In this document: in pieces, positions 1 to 8,750 of the stretch
Position numbering within the stretch: position 1 is the stretch's first letter
Layout: each line of letters starts with the position of its first letter
Assembly (NCBI RefSeq): GCF_003574485.1
Contig: NZ_QLIT01000137.1
Coordinates: 1-32,347 of the forward strand
Source of the DNA: Facilibium subflavum
Lineage (GTDB): Bacteria; Pseudomonadota; Gammaproteobacteria; Francisellales; Francisellaceae
Direction: 5' to 3'
DNA length: 32,347 nucleotides
Position numbers and translations under genes: made by a program
The notes under the pieces: model-generated
Seen by the model: only the letters and a program-made list of their open reading frames with translations
The model's database searches: none
Told to the model about the DNA's origin: nothing

Positions 1-435
1 ATGCGGCTTAACTTAGTGCCATTAGGCATTACCCTATTTACACCTCTACTATGAGCTAGTCCGACTACCTTGCTAAGCTTATCTCTAGCTTTTTAGGCTC
101 CAAGATAAGCATTCAGAAATAGCAAGGTTCTCCCAAGTTCCAAAGCAATCAGTTCATCTACCCGCTACGGACTCAGACCCCGACACCTCCACGCATACTC
201 GCCTTTACGTATTGCGTAGTGCTGATTTCAGGCAAATGAAAACCTTGATCAGGTGCGACGATGATATATTACGGGGCTCAATACCTTCACTTGCGTTGTG
301 GCTGATAGACCGCCCTTACTACAGCTTCATAATGTTCGTTACCTTGCATTATGTGTAGTTCGGTTCCAGACTGGTGGCTAGCCTTTTTCTGGGCTGGATT
401 GTCCAGCTTGATTGCCTTAGCTTTGCTTGGCGCAC
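1..435 (-). mobile_element. Group II intron, 5' portion (continues past the window edge)
   Basis: Read on the minus strand, the block starts with GTGCG at 435-431, the group II intron 5' consensus (GUGYG). It is then densely folded, as expected for domain I. Visible stems include GCTGGA/TCCAGC (393-398/402-407), CATAATG/CATTATG (328-334/347-353), GCTTATCT/AGATAAGC (77-84/103-110) and an enclosing CCTTGCTA/TAGCAAGG pairing near 68-127. A 'GGAACTTGGGAGA'-type segment near 128-140 is also familiar from such introns. No long reading frame is present, which fits an RNA domain lying 5' of a maturase gene. A minus-strand ATG at 29-27 opens a frame to the window edge and might be the maturase start, but this is not certain. 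The intron interrupts a permease gene in antisense orientation. The call rests on consensus and folding, not on a database match. Confidence 0.72.
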
Positions 436-1045
436 TCATATTGTTATCCCAACAATTCGTAATTACTTTCGTAATGACCGCGTTTTAAAGAAAGTTGTTG
501 TTACTGGTGCAAGCGTGCCTATGGTTGTATATTTGGTTTGGGCTGTTGTCACGCTTGGGGTTATTCCTATTCAAGGTGAATATGGCTTTGTTTATATGAT
601 GAAGCATGGTGTTGATCTGGGTGTGGCTTATCAAAAACTCCTTGGTGTGAAAAGTGCAAGTGCCTTTATTATCGCTTTTTCGAATATAGCGGTTACCACC
701 TCGTTTTTAGGGGTGACGCTGGCATTATTTCACTTTAATCAGGATGCCTATAAACTTAAAAAGCACAAGATGGGACGAATAATAAATTTTATTATTACTT
801 ATTTGCCACCATTTATTTTTGCCGTATTTTTCATTAACGGATTCTTGATGGCATTAGGCTATGCAAGTATTTTTGTCTGTATCTTATTAATAATACTACC
901 GGTGTTTATGGTTTGGAAAGTTCGACGTGATGAAGCTCGCAATGGGTTTGCGAGTAAAGCCTTTCTCATATTGGTGGGTCTAGCAGGCGTGTTGATTATT
1001 TTTCTGCAGCTTTTGTCCGCTTTTGGATTATTGCCTGTGCTTTAA
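436..1045 (+). pseudogene. 3' half of an aromatic amino acid permease (HAAAP/Mtr-TyrP type), split by the intron
   Basis: Downstream of the intron boundary the frame reads HIVIPTIRNYF, matching the conserved 'FG(Y/F)H..IPSL..Y' segment of hydroxy/aromatic amino acid permeases (Mtr, TyrP, TnaB). Next come KKVVVTGASVPMVVYLVW and a 'LGVIPI.G' motif, then several hydrophobic membrane segments (about residues 85-110, 135-170 and 190-220 of the open frame). The family is about 400 residues long; only about 203 codons remain here. The first part of the protein should lie beyond the intron, left of the window. An open frame does run upstream to a GTG at 374, but those first 20 residues are antisense intron sequence and not family-like. 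Because the intron lies antisense to the gene it cannot splice out of the permease mRNA, so the gene is probably inactive. Confidence 0.75.
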
Positions 1046-1378
1046 ATCAATTCATGCTTGAATTTCTTGTGGATATTAGCGATAATGCATAATTGTATTT
1101 GTATCTTAAGCAGCACGTCTGCTAACATTTAGATGATAAGCCTACTTTTTAACCTTTTAAAAGCGTTTGGTGGCAGCTGGTGTTGAGCGTTTATGCCCTT
1201 GTTTTATTTAGTGGTAGACAATTAACAACCCTTGTTGATCCTTGTAGGAAGCTATGGTCTGTTAGGTTGGATGATTTACGTGTTGGAACAGATAAGGTTC
1301 TGGAAGTTTGTTTTTAAGTAACCAGTTTTTGTAGGTGCATTTTGTTTTATTTTATAAAAGTAACTTGTAAGGAAGTTC
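1046..1378. other. Gene-free stretch between the permease remnant and the KfrA-like gene
   Basis: No convincing gene or RNA is visible in these 333 bases. There is a short AGCAG/CTGCT hairpin near 1111-1125 without a T-run, and a possible promoter close to the right end. It probably holds the end of the permease transcript and the start region of the next gene. Confidence 0.4.
1329..1358 (+). promoter_or_regulatory. Possible promoter of the KfrA-like gene
   Basis: A TTGTAG (1329-1334) and a TATAAA (1353-1358) are separated by 18 bases, about 20 bases before the start codon at 1379. The -35 match is partial and the surroundings are T-rich, so this is tentative. Confidence 0.35.
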
Positions 1379-2041
1379 ATGTCTGACGAGAATCAGCTAA
1401 CATATGAAGAGGTTGCACAGATTGCTGATAGCTTACTTGCAGAAGGTAAGCGTGTAACGCTGGAGTATTTGCGTCGCCAATTAGGTAAAGGGACGCACGC
1501 ACAAATTGCTGTTTTGCTGGGTAAGTGGCAAAGACAGCAGAAGGGTAAGAAAATGCCAAAGACATCGGCTTATGCTGATGACAGCGGTTTTAAAGAGCAA
1601 AAGCGCATAAGTGGGGCAGGTTCCTCAAGGGCGCTAAAACGCCCAGAGATGAATTTTCGCACGAAACAAAGTGAATCAGGAAGGATAGATAAAAGCACTA
1701 AAGCTTCAGTTGATTGCTTCGATGATGGTAAAGAGAGTGCGGGTGGTTTTAATGTGACTACACCATTTTCTCTTGAGAGGCTTGAGGTTGAGCCAGATGT
1801 AGTAAAGCGGTTATTTATGGCGCTGTGTGTCGTGAAATATTATCGTGCAAGAGCGCTTGAAAGGCAGCAAACAGCACAAAATGAGTCATTGAATTTGCGT
1901 ATGGCAAGCGAGAGTAAAATACGTCAGATAAAAAAAGAATACCACGAAAAAATAGTGGCTTTAATGTCTGAATTAAGTCGCATAAAAGCGATAACCGATC
2001 GAGAAATCGATCAACTGCGTCACCAGTTAGAAGTGATATAG
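1379..2041 (+). CDS. KfrA_N-type DNA-binding protein with C-terminal coiled coil
   Basis: A 220-residue protein. The first 55 residues (LTYEEVAQIADSLLAEGKR, VTLEYLRRQLGKG, IAVLLGKWQ) match the N-terminal helix-turn-helix domain of KfrA, a DNA-binding regulator best known from broad-host-range plasmids. Residues about 60-125 are polar and low in complexity. Residues about 150-220 are charged and heptad-like (RARALERQQ, KIRQIKKEYHEKI, ITDREIDQLRHQLEVI), consistent with a coiled coil that oligomerises the protein. KfrA proteins are longer, so this is a short form. The start is supported by AAGGAAG upstream of the ATG. It sits directly before rnpB, whose promoter appears to overlap its stop codon. 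A role in DNA organisation or repression is likely by family; the target is unknown. Confidence 0.7.
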   Translation: MSDENQLTYEEVAQIADSLLAEGKRVTLEYLRRQLGKGTHAQIAVLLGKWQRQQKGKKMPKTSAYADDSGFKEQKRISGAGSSRALKRPEMNFRTKQSESGRIDKSTKASVDCFDDGKESAGGFNVTTPFSLERLEVEPDVVKRLFMALCVVKYYRARALERQQTAQNESLNLRMASESKIRQIKKEYHEKIVALMSELSRIKAITDREIDQLRHQLEVI

Positions 2042-2042
2042 T
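2034..2042 (+). promoter_or_regulatory. Extended -10 of the rnpB promoter
   Basis: TGATATAGT is an extended -10 element (TGn plus TATAGT) ending a few bases before the 5' end of RNase P RNA at about 2046. It overlaps the TAG stop of the KfrA-like gene. No good -35 is seen, which is usual for extended -10 promoters. Confidence 0.45.
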
Positions 2043-2045
2043 TTT

Positions 2046-2388
<343 letters not shown>

Positions 2389-2568
2389 TCTTTTTCACGC
2401 CTTTATCTAATAATATATCTTCTAAGATATCTTCCTTGTGATTCAGTATATTATTTCTGTTTATTTCATCATAAATTCGTTATGCTAAATATCTGGTCAT
2501 TTAACGGGATGGAATGTGCAAGATGACATATTAAGAGTTGTCTTGTTGGATGTGAGTTGTGGTGAAGT

Positions 2569-4779
2569 ATGGTTCAGGTGACAAATAAGTACGCATTAAC
2601 GCATGAAGGGTTGATCGATTTTGATCAATGGTTGCCTTTGTTAGAGGCATTTTATTCGAAATCTCGTTTGCAGGTTATTGCTGGGGCAATTGATATTCTG
2701 GCACAGCTTGGTGTAGATGAGTCTTCTGTGCATGGTGGTACTTGCTTTACTTATGGTGTTGAAATGGCGGCGGTCTTGTTTGATCTACAAGCTGATGAAG
2801 ATGCTGTGGCGGCAGCATTGTTATTTGAATTGCATTATCATCAAAAAACGGATCCAGCGCAAATCATTCAAAATTGTGGCAAGGATGTGTTAAAAATTCT
2901 AGATGGCGCCTGTGCGATGTCAGCAGTGCGTGCATTACAAAACCCACATCCAAGTCAGGCGCAAATAGATACGTTTCGTAAGATGCTATTGACGATTGTG
3001 GAAGATGTGCGAATTGTTCTGGTTAAGCTTGCTGACCGTGTTTGCGCCATGCGTGCCTCTGCTAATTGGACACAGCAGTACAGACAAACGATTGCAAGGG
3101 AAATTCTGGAGATTTATGCGCCATTAGCCAACCGTCTTGGTTTGTCAAAGACAAAATGGGAGCTTGAGGATCGGGCTTTTTCATGTATGTATCCTGTTGA
3201 GTATAAAAAAATAGCCAAGGCGTTGAAAAGAAAGCGATTGCAGCGTGAAGCTTATATTGAAGCGGCTATTAAGGAATTAATGCAAGCCTTGCAAAGGCAA
3301 AATTTGCATGCACAAGTGTCCGGGCGAGTAAAACATATCTATAGTATTTGGCGGAAACTGCGGAAAAAAGACCGTGAGATAGAAACCATTTATGATATTC
3401 GCGCGCTACGCATTTTAGTTGACTCAATAGATGAGTGTTATACGGCGTTAAGCGTTGTACATGATTTATGGCAACCAATCCCAAGTGAGTTTGCTGATTA
3501 TATTGCAACACCAAAGCCCAACGGCTATCGTTCTGTACATACTGTCGTTCATGGACCAGAAGGATTAGCGTTGGAGGTGCAGATTCGCACACATCAGATG
3601 CATCAAGAGTCTGAGATGGGGGTTGCAGCGCACTGGCGTTATAAAGAAGGTGTAAAACACGATCCAGGTTACGAGGCGCGTGTTAATTGGCTTCGTTCGT
3701 TACTGGACTGGGAATCTGAGCTGGCAGGAGAGCTTGATAATCAACAGTTATCAAAAGAAATTGAAGTCAGTCGTGTATATGTTTTTACACCTAATGGTGA
3801 TGTGGTTGACCTTGAATCTGGTTCAACGGTACTTGATTTTGCTTACATGGTGCACACGATGGTTGGGCATAGAACGCGTGGCGCTAAGGTAAATGGGAAA
3901 ATTGTGCCGTTAACGACCAAACTTGTTACCGGTGATAAGGTTGAGATATTAACAAATAAGGAACCTAAGCCAAGTCTTGACTGGGCAAATGCCAATAGTG
4001 GGTTTATTCATTCCTCAAAAATAAGGGCCAGGGTTGCCAGGTGGTTTAAACAGCAAAATAAAACACAAAATGCATTGCTGGGGAAAGAAAGATTACATGA
4101 TGAACTAAAGCATCAACGGATTAAGAGTGTAGATTATCCATCGGTTGCAGCACACTTTAATATGGCGGATGAGGAGACTTTTTTTGCCAGCATTGAAACG
4201 GGTGCGCTTCGTTTTAACCAGGTGGTTAACTATATTGTTGAGCAGTTTGGTGACCATGGTAAGCTTGAGTCTCAAACTTTGGTCGAGTCACCTGCAAGGC
4301 TGGATAAATCAACGGATTTACAATTCCGTGGCAAGTCTGATTTGATGATTTATGGCGTTGATAACTTATTAACGCATATGGCAGGTTGCTGTAAACCCTT
4401 GCAAGGAGATGATATCGGTGGATATCTAACACAAGGTCGAGGTGTAACAGTGCATCGAAGTGTTTGTCCGAATTTTTTAAAATTAAAGCTATCTCACCCT
4501 GAGCGAATTATTGAAGTACAATGGGGTAGAAAAGATACGCAAGTTTATCAGGTAGATTTACTGCTTGTTTGCAGCGATGCTGATCGAGCGATGCAGGAGG
4601 TGGGCAGTATTCTCAATATTGAAAAAGTCCACGTGGTTCATATGGTACTATCTGGTGCGCGAAAAAAAGATGCAATTAAGTTGAGTCTTGCGCTGGCGGA
4701 TATGACTGCATTACAAAATATTCATAAAAAAATCTTAAGCACGGCGCATGTTCAATCAATTGAGCGGTTAATGCGCTAG
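2569..4779 (+). CDS. relA: GTP pyrophosphokinase (stringent response RelA)
   Basis: A 736-residue ribosome-associated synthetase that makes (p)ppGpp from ATP and GTP/GDP during amino acid starvation. In order: a degenerate HD hydrolase domain (residues about 30-180; the HDxxED motif is replaced by ELHYHQ, so no hydrolase activity is expected); the synthetase domain (about 230-350, with YDIRALRIL and YIATPKPNGYRSVHT); a TGS domain (about 398-460); a Cys-rich zinc-finger-type domain with CC at 607-608 and HRSVCPN at about 629-635; and a C-terminal ACT/RRM domain. The synthetase loop reads EFAD (307-310), closer to the EXDD loop of monofunctional RelA than to the RXKD loop of SpoT. Length matches E. 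coli RelA (744). The Shine-Dalgarno site is weak (GGTGAAG). The stop codon shares CTAG with the convergent gene. Confidence 0.95.
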   Translation: MVQVTNKYALTHEGLIDFDQWLPLLEAFYSKSRLQVIAGAIDILAQLGVDESSVHGGTCFTYGVEMAAVLFDLQADEDAVAAALLFELHYHQKTDPAQIIQNCGKDVLKILDGACAMSAVRALQNPHPSQAQIDTFRKMLLTIVEDVRIVLVKLADRVCAMRASANWTQQYRQTIAREILEIYAPLANRLGLSKTKWELEDRAFSCMYPVEYKKIAKALKRKRLQREAYIEAAIKELMQALQRQNLHAQVSGRVKHIYSIWRKLRKKDREIETIYDIRALRILVDSIDECYTALSVVHDLWQPIPSEFADYIATPKPNGYRSVHTVVHGPEGLALEVQIRTHQMHQESEMGVAAHWRYKEGVKHDPGYEARVNWLRSLLDWESELAGELDNQQLSKEIEVSRVYVFTPNGDVVDLESGSTVLDFAYMVHTMVGHRTRGAKVNGKIVPLTTKLVTGDKVEILTNKEPKPSLDWANANSGFIHSSKIRARVARWFKQQNKTQNALLGKERLHDELKHQRIKSVDYPSVAAHFNMADEETFFASIETGALRFNQVVNYIVEQFGDHGKLESQTLVESPARLDKSTDLQFRGKSDLMIYGVDNLLTHMAGCCKPLQGDDIGGYLTQGRGVTVHRSVCPNFLKLKLSHPERIIEVQWGRKDTQVYQVDLLLVCSDADRAMQEVGSILNIEKVHVVHMVLSGARKKDAIKLSLALADMTALQNIHKKILSTAHVQSIERLMR

Positions 4780-5366
4780 TTTAACAGCTTTTTATTCACA
4801 TGCGTATTATAGACATAGATTGTTATTTGATTTGAGCGAAAAGGTTCATTTTCTGCGGTTTTTCCATAAATATAGATGTGATTCTCACCGGGATTTGGTC
4901 TTGGTATATTCCAGGTGTTATTCTGGTATACTGCCTTTTGCGTTTTTGTATTAATCGAAAGAAATACATCAGCATCTTTGCTAAGTGGTGGTGGTGTTGT
5001 CGTCAGTGGGATCAAAGGAGAAAAATTATGGATGTAGGTGGGGTTTTTAGGGTTTGTAATCATGATATTTAAAGAAAGTGGTGGTGTTTTTGACGTTGTT
5101 TTTTTTATAGAAGGTGTATTGGTTTTTCGAACGGCTGGTTGTTTATCTTTATCGGTAGGGATGATGTTGGCTTCTTCAATATTGATTTCTCTCACGCTCT
5201 CATCATTTTCTTCTGGTGGAGTATTGGAAATAACGACGTTTCCCTGTTTGTCCTGCCATTGATAAATTTGGGCAAATCCACCTTGGCTGTGACAGAATAA
5301 AAATAATAATAAAAAACACTGGCATAAGCCATTTAGTTTGGTATATACTGACACGCGTCTTAACAA
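4776..5366 (-). CDS. DUF4124-domain exported protein
   Basis: A 196-residue protein with a hydrophobic signal segment (residues about 12-32, ending in GGFAQ) followed by YQWQDKQGNVVISNTPP, the signature of DUF4124. That domain is common in gammaproteobacterial periplasmic proteins of unknown function. The middle (about 70-100) is rich in Lys, Thr and Pro and may be a flexible linker. The C-terminal 100 residues (LNIMITNPKNPTYIHN through ENHIYIYGKTAENEPF) look like a beta-rich, Ig-like domain. It converges on relA with overlapping stop codons. No function can be assigned; envelope location is inferred from the signal sequence. Confidence 0.75.
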   Translation of the reverse strand: MLRRVSVYTKLNGLCQCFLLLFLFCHSQGGFAQIYQWQDKQGNVVISNTPPEENDESVREINIEEANIIPTDKDKQPAVRKTNTPSIKKTTSKTPPLSLNIMITNPKNPTYIHNFSPLIPLTTTPPPLSKDADVFLSINTKTQKAVYQNNTWNIPRPNPGENHIYIYGKTAENEPFRSNQITIYVYNTHVNKKLLN

Positions 5367-5424
5367 CTCATGTTATCTCACATCTGGTGTTAATAATTGT
5401 AGACAAAAAAATCGATAAAAAAAG

Positions 5425-5453
5425 TTGATTTTTGAAAACTGAAGCTCTATGAT
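5425..5453 (+). promoter_or_regulatory. Promoter of the tRNA-Tyr/Gly/Thr-tuf operon
   Basis: TTGATT (5425-5430) and TATGAT (5448-5453) are separated by exactly 17 bases and lie 15 bases before tRNA-Tyr. This is a near-consensus sigma-70 promoter in the right place for a stable RNA operon. Confidence 0.72.
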
Positions 5454-5468
5454 TGTTGCCAGCACTTT

Positions 5469-5553
5469 GGAGGGGTTCCCGAGTGGCCAAAGGGATCAGA
5501 CTGTAAATCTGACGGCTCAGCCTTCGCAGGTTCGAATCCTGCCCCCTCCACCA
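5469..5553 (+). tRNA. tRNA-Tyr (GTA)
   Basis: An 85-base tRNA with a long variable arm. The GGAGGGG/CCCCTCC acceptor stem, the GTA anticodon in CTGTAAA, the GGTTCGAATCC T-loop and an encoded CCA end are all present. It is the first gene of the tRNA-tuf operon. Confidence 0.97.
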
Positions 5554-5560
5554 CGAATTT

Positions 5561-5634
5561 GCGGGTGTAGTTCAATGGTAGAACTTCGGCCTTCCAAGCC
5601 GATAGTGTGGGTTCGATTCCCATCACCCGCTCCA
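5561..5634 (+). tRNA. tRNA-Gly (TCC)
   Basis: A 74-base tRNA with acceptor GCGGGTG/CACCCGC, anticodon TCC in CTTCCAA, T-loop GGTTCGATTCC and an encoded CCA. It lies seven bases after tRNA-Tyr. Confidence 0.97.
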
Positions 5635-5674
5635 TTGGGAAGAAGTTTAGAAGAAGAACGAATAAAAGATTGAA

Positions 5675-5750
<76 letters not shown>

Positions 5751-5788
5751 TAAAAGGTTTATTAATAAAAACTTGGAGTAAACAAACA

Positions 5789-6973
5789 ATGGCTAAAGAA
5801 AAGTTTGAACGCAAAAAGCCGCACGTTAACGTGGGTACAATTGGACACGTTGACCACGGTAAAACAACATTAACGGCAGCGATTACTAAGGTTCTTTCAG
5901 AAGCTTATGGTGGTTCAGCTAAGGCGTTTGATGAAATTGATAATGCGCCTGAAGAAAAAGCACGTGGTATCACCATTGCAACTTCTCACGTTGAATATGA
6001 AACGCCAACCCGCCACTATGCGCACGTTGACTGCCCAGGTCACGCGGACTACGTTAAAAACATGATCACAGGTGCAGCACAGATGGATGGCGCTATCTTA
6101 GTTGTTTCAGCAGCAGATGGCCCAATGCCGCAAACACGTGAGCACATCCTGTTGTCACGTCAGGTCGGTGTTCCACACATCGTTGTTTTCTTAAACAAAT
6201 GTGATATGGTTGACGATGAAGAGTTGCTTGAACTGGTTGAAATGGAAGTGCGTGAACTTCTTGATCAATATGAATTCCCAGGTGATGACACACCAATCGT
6301 TAAAGGTTCTGCGTTAAAAGCACTTGAAGGTGAAAAGCAATACGTAGATGCAATCCTTGAGTTAGGTAAAGTATTGGATGAGTACATCCCTGAGCCTGAG
6401 CGTGATATCGAGAAGCCATTTATTCTTCCAATTGAAGATGTATTCTCAATTTCTGGTCGTGGTACTGTTGTTACTGGCCGTGTTGAGCGTGGTATCGTTA
6501 AAGTTGGTGATGAAGTTGAGATCGTTGGTATCAAGGATACGCAAAAAACAACAGTGACTGGTGTTGAGATGTTCCGTAAACTTCTTGACGAAGGTAAAGC
6601 TGGTGAAAACGTTGGTATTCTTATCCGTGGTGTTAAGCGTGATGAAGTTGAGCGTGGTCAGGTTCTTTGTAAGCCAGGTTCAATTACACCGCATACTAAG
6701 TTTGAAGCAGAAGTTTATGTGTTATCAAAAGAAGAAGGTGGACGTCATACGCCATTCTTTAAAGGATATAGACCACAGTTTTACTTCCGTACAACTGACG
6801 TAACTGGTTCTATTGAGTTGCCAGAAGGTGTTGAAATGGTTATGCCTGGCGATAACATTAAGATGACAGTTGAGTTGATTAACTCAATTGCGATGGAAGA
6901 AGGCTTGCGCTTCGCGATTCGTGAAGGTGGCCGTACCGTTGGTGCTGGTGTTGTTGCTAAAATTCTTAAGTAA
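5789..6973 (+). CDS. tuf: Elongation factor Tu
   Basis: A 394-residue GTPase that delivers aminoacyl-tRNA to the ribosomal A site. The GTP-binding motifs are GHVDHGKT (residues 19-26), DCPGH (about 81-85) and NKCD (about 136-139). Domains II and III follow, with [18 protein letters not shown] and the conserved C-terminal [15 protein letters not shown]. The frame is open further upstream into tRNA-Thr, but the family start MAKEKFER at 5789, preceded by GGAG at 5774-5777, is clearly correct. It is cotranscribed with the three upstream tRNAs and probably with tRNA-Trp. By synteny this is the tufB position; whether a second tuf copy exists cannot be seen here. Confidence 0.98.
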   Translation: MAKEKFERKKPHVNVGTIGHVDHGKTTLTAAITKVLSEAYGGSAKAFDEIDNAPEEKARGITIATSHVEYETPTRHYAHVDCPGHADYVKNMITGAAQMDGAILVVSAADGPMPQTREHILLSRQVGVPHIVVFLNKCDMVDDEELLELVEMEVRELLDQYEFPGDDTPIVKGSALKALEGEKQYVDAILELGKVLDEYIPEPERDIEKPFILPIEDVFSISGRGTVVTGRVERGIVKVGDEVEIVGIKDTQKTTVTGVEMFRKLLDEGKAGENVGILIRGVKRDEVERGQVLCKPGSITPHTKFEAEVYVLSKEEGGRHTPFFKGYRPQFYFRTTDVTGSIELPEGVEMVMPGDNIKMTVELINSIAMEEGLRFAIREGGRTVGAGVVAKILK

Positions 6974-7002
6974 CACCTGGTAATATCGGTTGAGTGTTTT
7001 AT

Positions 7003-7078
7003 AGGCCAGTAGTTCAATTGGTAGAGCAGCGGTCTCCAAAACCGCAAGTTGGGGGTTCGAGTCCCTCCTGGCCTGCCA
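7003..7078 (+). tRNA. tRNA-Trp (CCA)
   Basis: A 76-base tRNA with acceptor AGGCCAG/CTGGCCT, anticodon CCA in CTCCAAA, T-loop GGTTCGAGTCC and an encoded CCA. It lies between tuf and secE, as in many gammaproteobacteria. Confidence 0.97.
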
Positions 7079-7095
7079 AATAAGAAAGCACTTGA

Positions 7096-7135
7096 ACGGC
7101 GCGTTAATCTATGTTAAGATTACGCGCCGTTTTTG
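7096..7135 (+). terminator. Strong intrinsic terminator after tRNA-Trp
   Basis: ACGGCGCG plus TAATCT pairs with AGATTA plus CGCGCCGT, giving a 14-bp stem with one bulged T and the loop ATGTTA, followed by TTTTT. It would end the tRNA-tuf-tRNA transcript only about 27 bases before the secE start codon. Confidence 0.85.
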
Positions 7136-7161
7136 TTTACATAAGCGAATGAGAAAGTTTA

Positions 7162-7578
7162 ATGAAAGACCCTGTAAGTAAAAAAGTATGGACGACAACG
7201 ACTAAAAAAGCTGACGCGACAGTGATTGGTCGAGGTGCCAACAGATTTTTGTGGCTGGCTATTGTGATAGTGGCAGCGCTTGTGGTTTTCTCAAGCATGT
7301 ATTTTCAGGTGTTTAAAGACTCTTCAGCCTTGACAGCCGCTTTTATCATTGTTGGGGTTGTTGTGATGCTGGTAATTGCTAAGTTTACTAACCAAGGTGC
7401 AAAAGGGTGGGTTTTCCTGTTGGAAGCGCGCCTTGAGATGCGAAAAGTAGTGTGGCCAACGCGACAGGAGACGATTAATTCAACTTTAATTGTTCTGGCG
7501 ATCGTTGTTGTTGCGTCATTGATTATTTATTTTGTTGGATTGTTGTTTATGCACTTGATTCAAGCAATACTAGGGTAA
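7162..7578 (+). CDS. secE: Preprotein translocase subunit SecE
   Basis: A 138-residue inner-membrane protein of the SecYEG translocon, which clamps SecY. Three membrane segments are visible (about residues 29-50, 55-75 and 108-135), the gammaproteobacterial three-helix form (E. coli 127 residues). Between segments two and three lies the conserved cytoplasmic amphipathic part, EARLEMRKVVWPTRQETI. GAGAAAG precedes the ATG. It is followed nine bases later by nusG. Confidence 0.95.
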   Translation: MKDPVSKKVWTTTTKKADATVIGRGANRFLWLAIVIVAALVVFSSMYFQVFKDSSALTAAFIIVGVVVMLVIAKFTNQGAKGWVFLLEARLEMRKVVWPTRQETINSTLIVLAIVVVASLIIYFVGLLFMHLIQAILG

Positions 7579-7587
7579 GAGGTGATT

Positions 7588-8205
7588 ATGTCTGAAGAGA
7601 AAAAAGAAGGTTTGGATCAGTCACAAACATCAAGCACTGAAAATGTAAAAGATACCTCGGTTGATTCAAAAAAGCGCTGGTATGTAATTCAAGCATACTC
7701 AGGTTATGAGAAGCGTGTTAAAAATCAACTAGAAGAGCGTATTAAGCTTGAGGGCCTTGAAGATGCCTTTGGCGAAATTTTAGTGCCAACAGAAGAAGTC
7801 GTTGAAATGAAAGGTGGGCAAAAACGCAAGAGTGAGCGTAAATATTTCCCAGGTTATGTGCTTATCCAGATGGAAATGAATGAAGAAGCCTGGCAGCTTG
7901 TTAGAAGAATCCCACGCGTTAGTGGTTTTGTCGGTGGGACAAGTGAGCGCCCTATGCCAATTTCAAATAAAGAGGCTGAAAGAATTTTAGGCACTGTCAA
8001 GGGTGGTGAGAATGCTTCACCTAAACCGCGCACAACATTCCAGGTTGGGCAGATTGTGCGTGTGCTTGATGGGCCTTTTGCAGATTTTACTGGCGTTGTT
8101 GAGGAGATTAATTATGAAAAATCACGTTTACACGTGGCGGTTTCTATTTTTGGTCGCTCAACCCCAGTTGAATTAGAGTTTTCTCAAGTTGAGAAAGATG
8201 TTTAG
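7588..8205 (+). CDS. nusG: Transcription elongation/antitermination factor NusG
   Basis: A 205-residue factor that binds RNA polymerase, reduces pausing and links it to Rho or the ribosome. The NGN domain starts at [20 protein letters not shown] (about residue 30) and includes FPGYVLIQM. The KOW domain is at the C-terminus ([21 protein letters not shown]). A GTG six bases upstream (7582) is in frame, but AAGAGGTG at 7577-7584 is placed properly for the ATG at 7588. The first 28 residues are an acidic, Ser/Thr-rich extension absent from E. coli NusG (181 residues). Confidence 0.96.
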   Translation: MSEEKKEGLDQSQTSSTENVKDTSVDSKKRWYVIQAYSGYEKRVKNQLEERIKLEGLEDAFGEILVPTEEVVEMKGGQKRKSERKYFPGYVLIQMEMNEEAWQLVRRIPRVSGFVGGTSERPMPISNKEAERILGTVKGGENASPKPRTTFQVGQIVRVLDGPFADFTGVVEEINYEKSRLHVAVSIFGRSTPVELEFSQVEKDV

Positions 8206-8224
8206 CGCAAGCTAAAGTAAAAGC

Positions 8225-8258
8225 GCAAAATGTTTATGAATAAATATAAATATTTTGC
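8225..8258 (+). other. Hairpin in the nusG-rplK gap
   Basis: GCAAAATGTTTAT (8225-8237) pairs with ATAAATATTTTGC (8246-8258) over 13 bp with one G-U pair and an 8-base loop. No T-run follows, so it is more likely a processing or stability element in the mRNA than a terminator. Confidence 0.5.
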
Positions 8259-8315
8259 AGATTGTAGAACTGGGGAGCTTTGTATAAAGCGTCACCACCC
8301 AAAAAGGAGAAAAAT

Positions 8316-8750
8316 ATGGCTAAGAAAGTACAAGCTTATATTAAGCTTCAAGTAAAAGCAGGCCAGGCAAACCCTAGTCCACCAATTGGTCCGGCATTAG
8401 GTCAGCATGGTGTGAACATTATGGAATTCTGTAAAGCATTTAATGCGCAAACACAGCAGATGGAGCCAGGTGCGCCAGTTCCTGTTGTGATTACTGTGTA
8501 CAGTGACAGAAGTTTCACATTTACGATGAAAACACCACCAGCATCATTTTTGTTGAAAAAAGCTGCTAAGATCAAATCTGGTAGTTCAACGCCAAGTAAA
8601 GCGGTAGCAGGTACGGTAACTCGTGCGCAATTAGAAGAGATTGCTAAGACAAAAGCACCTGATTTAACAGGCGCTGACTTAGATGCCTCTGTAAGAACAA
8701 TTGCAGGCTCTGCGCGCAGCATGGGTCTTAAAGTAGAAGGGGTTGAGTAA
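8316..8750 (+). CDS. rplK: 50S ribosomal protein L11
   Basis: A 144-residue protein that, with 23S rRNA, forms the GTPase-associated centre and is needed for RelA activation. It begins [16 protein letters not shown] and has the [20 protein letters not shown] segment and the C-terminal RNA-binding domain ([33 protein letters not shown]). The start at 8316 has a perfect AAGGAG seven bases upstream; a longer open frame exists but is not family-like. Its stop overlaps the rplA start by one base (TAATG), indicating translational coupling. Confidence 0.98.
   Translation: MAKKVQAYIKLQVKAGQANPSPPIGPALGQHGVNIMEFCKAFNAQTQQMEPGAPVPVVITVYSDRSFTFTMKTPPASFLLKKAAKIKSGSSTPSKAVAGTVTRAQLEEIAKTKAPDLTGADLDASVRTIAGSARSMGLKVEGVE

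Noticed and set aside
374-435. GTG-started upstream part of the permease frame.
   Set aside because: These codons are antisense to the group II intron 5' end and do not resemble the permease family; it is chance read-through.
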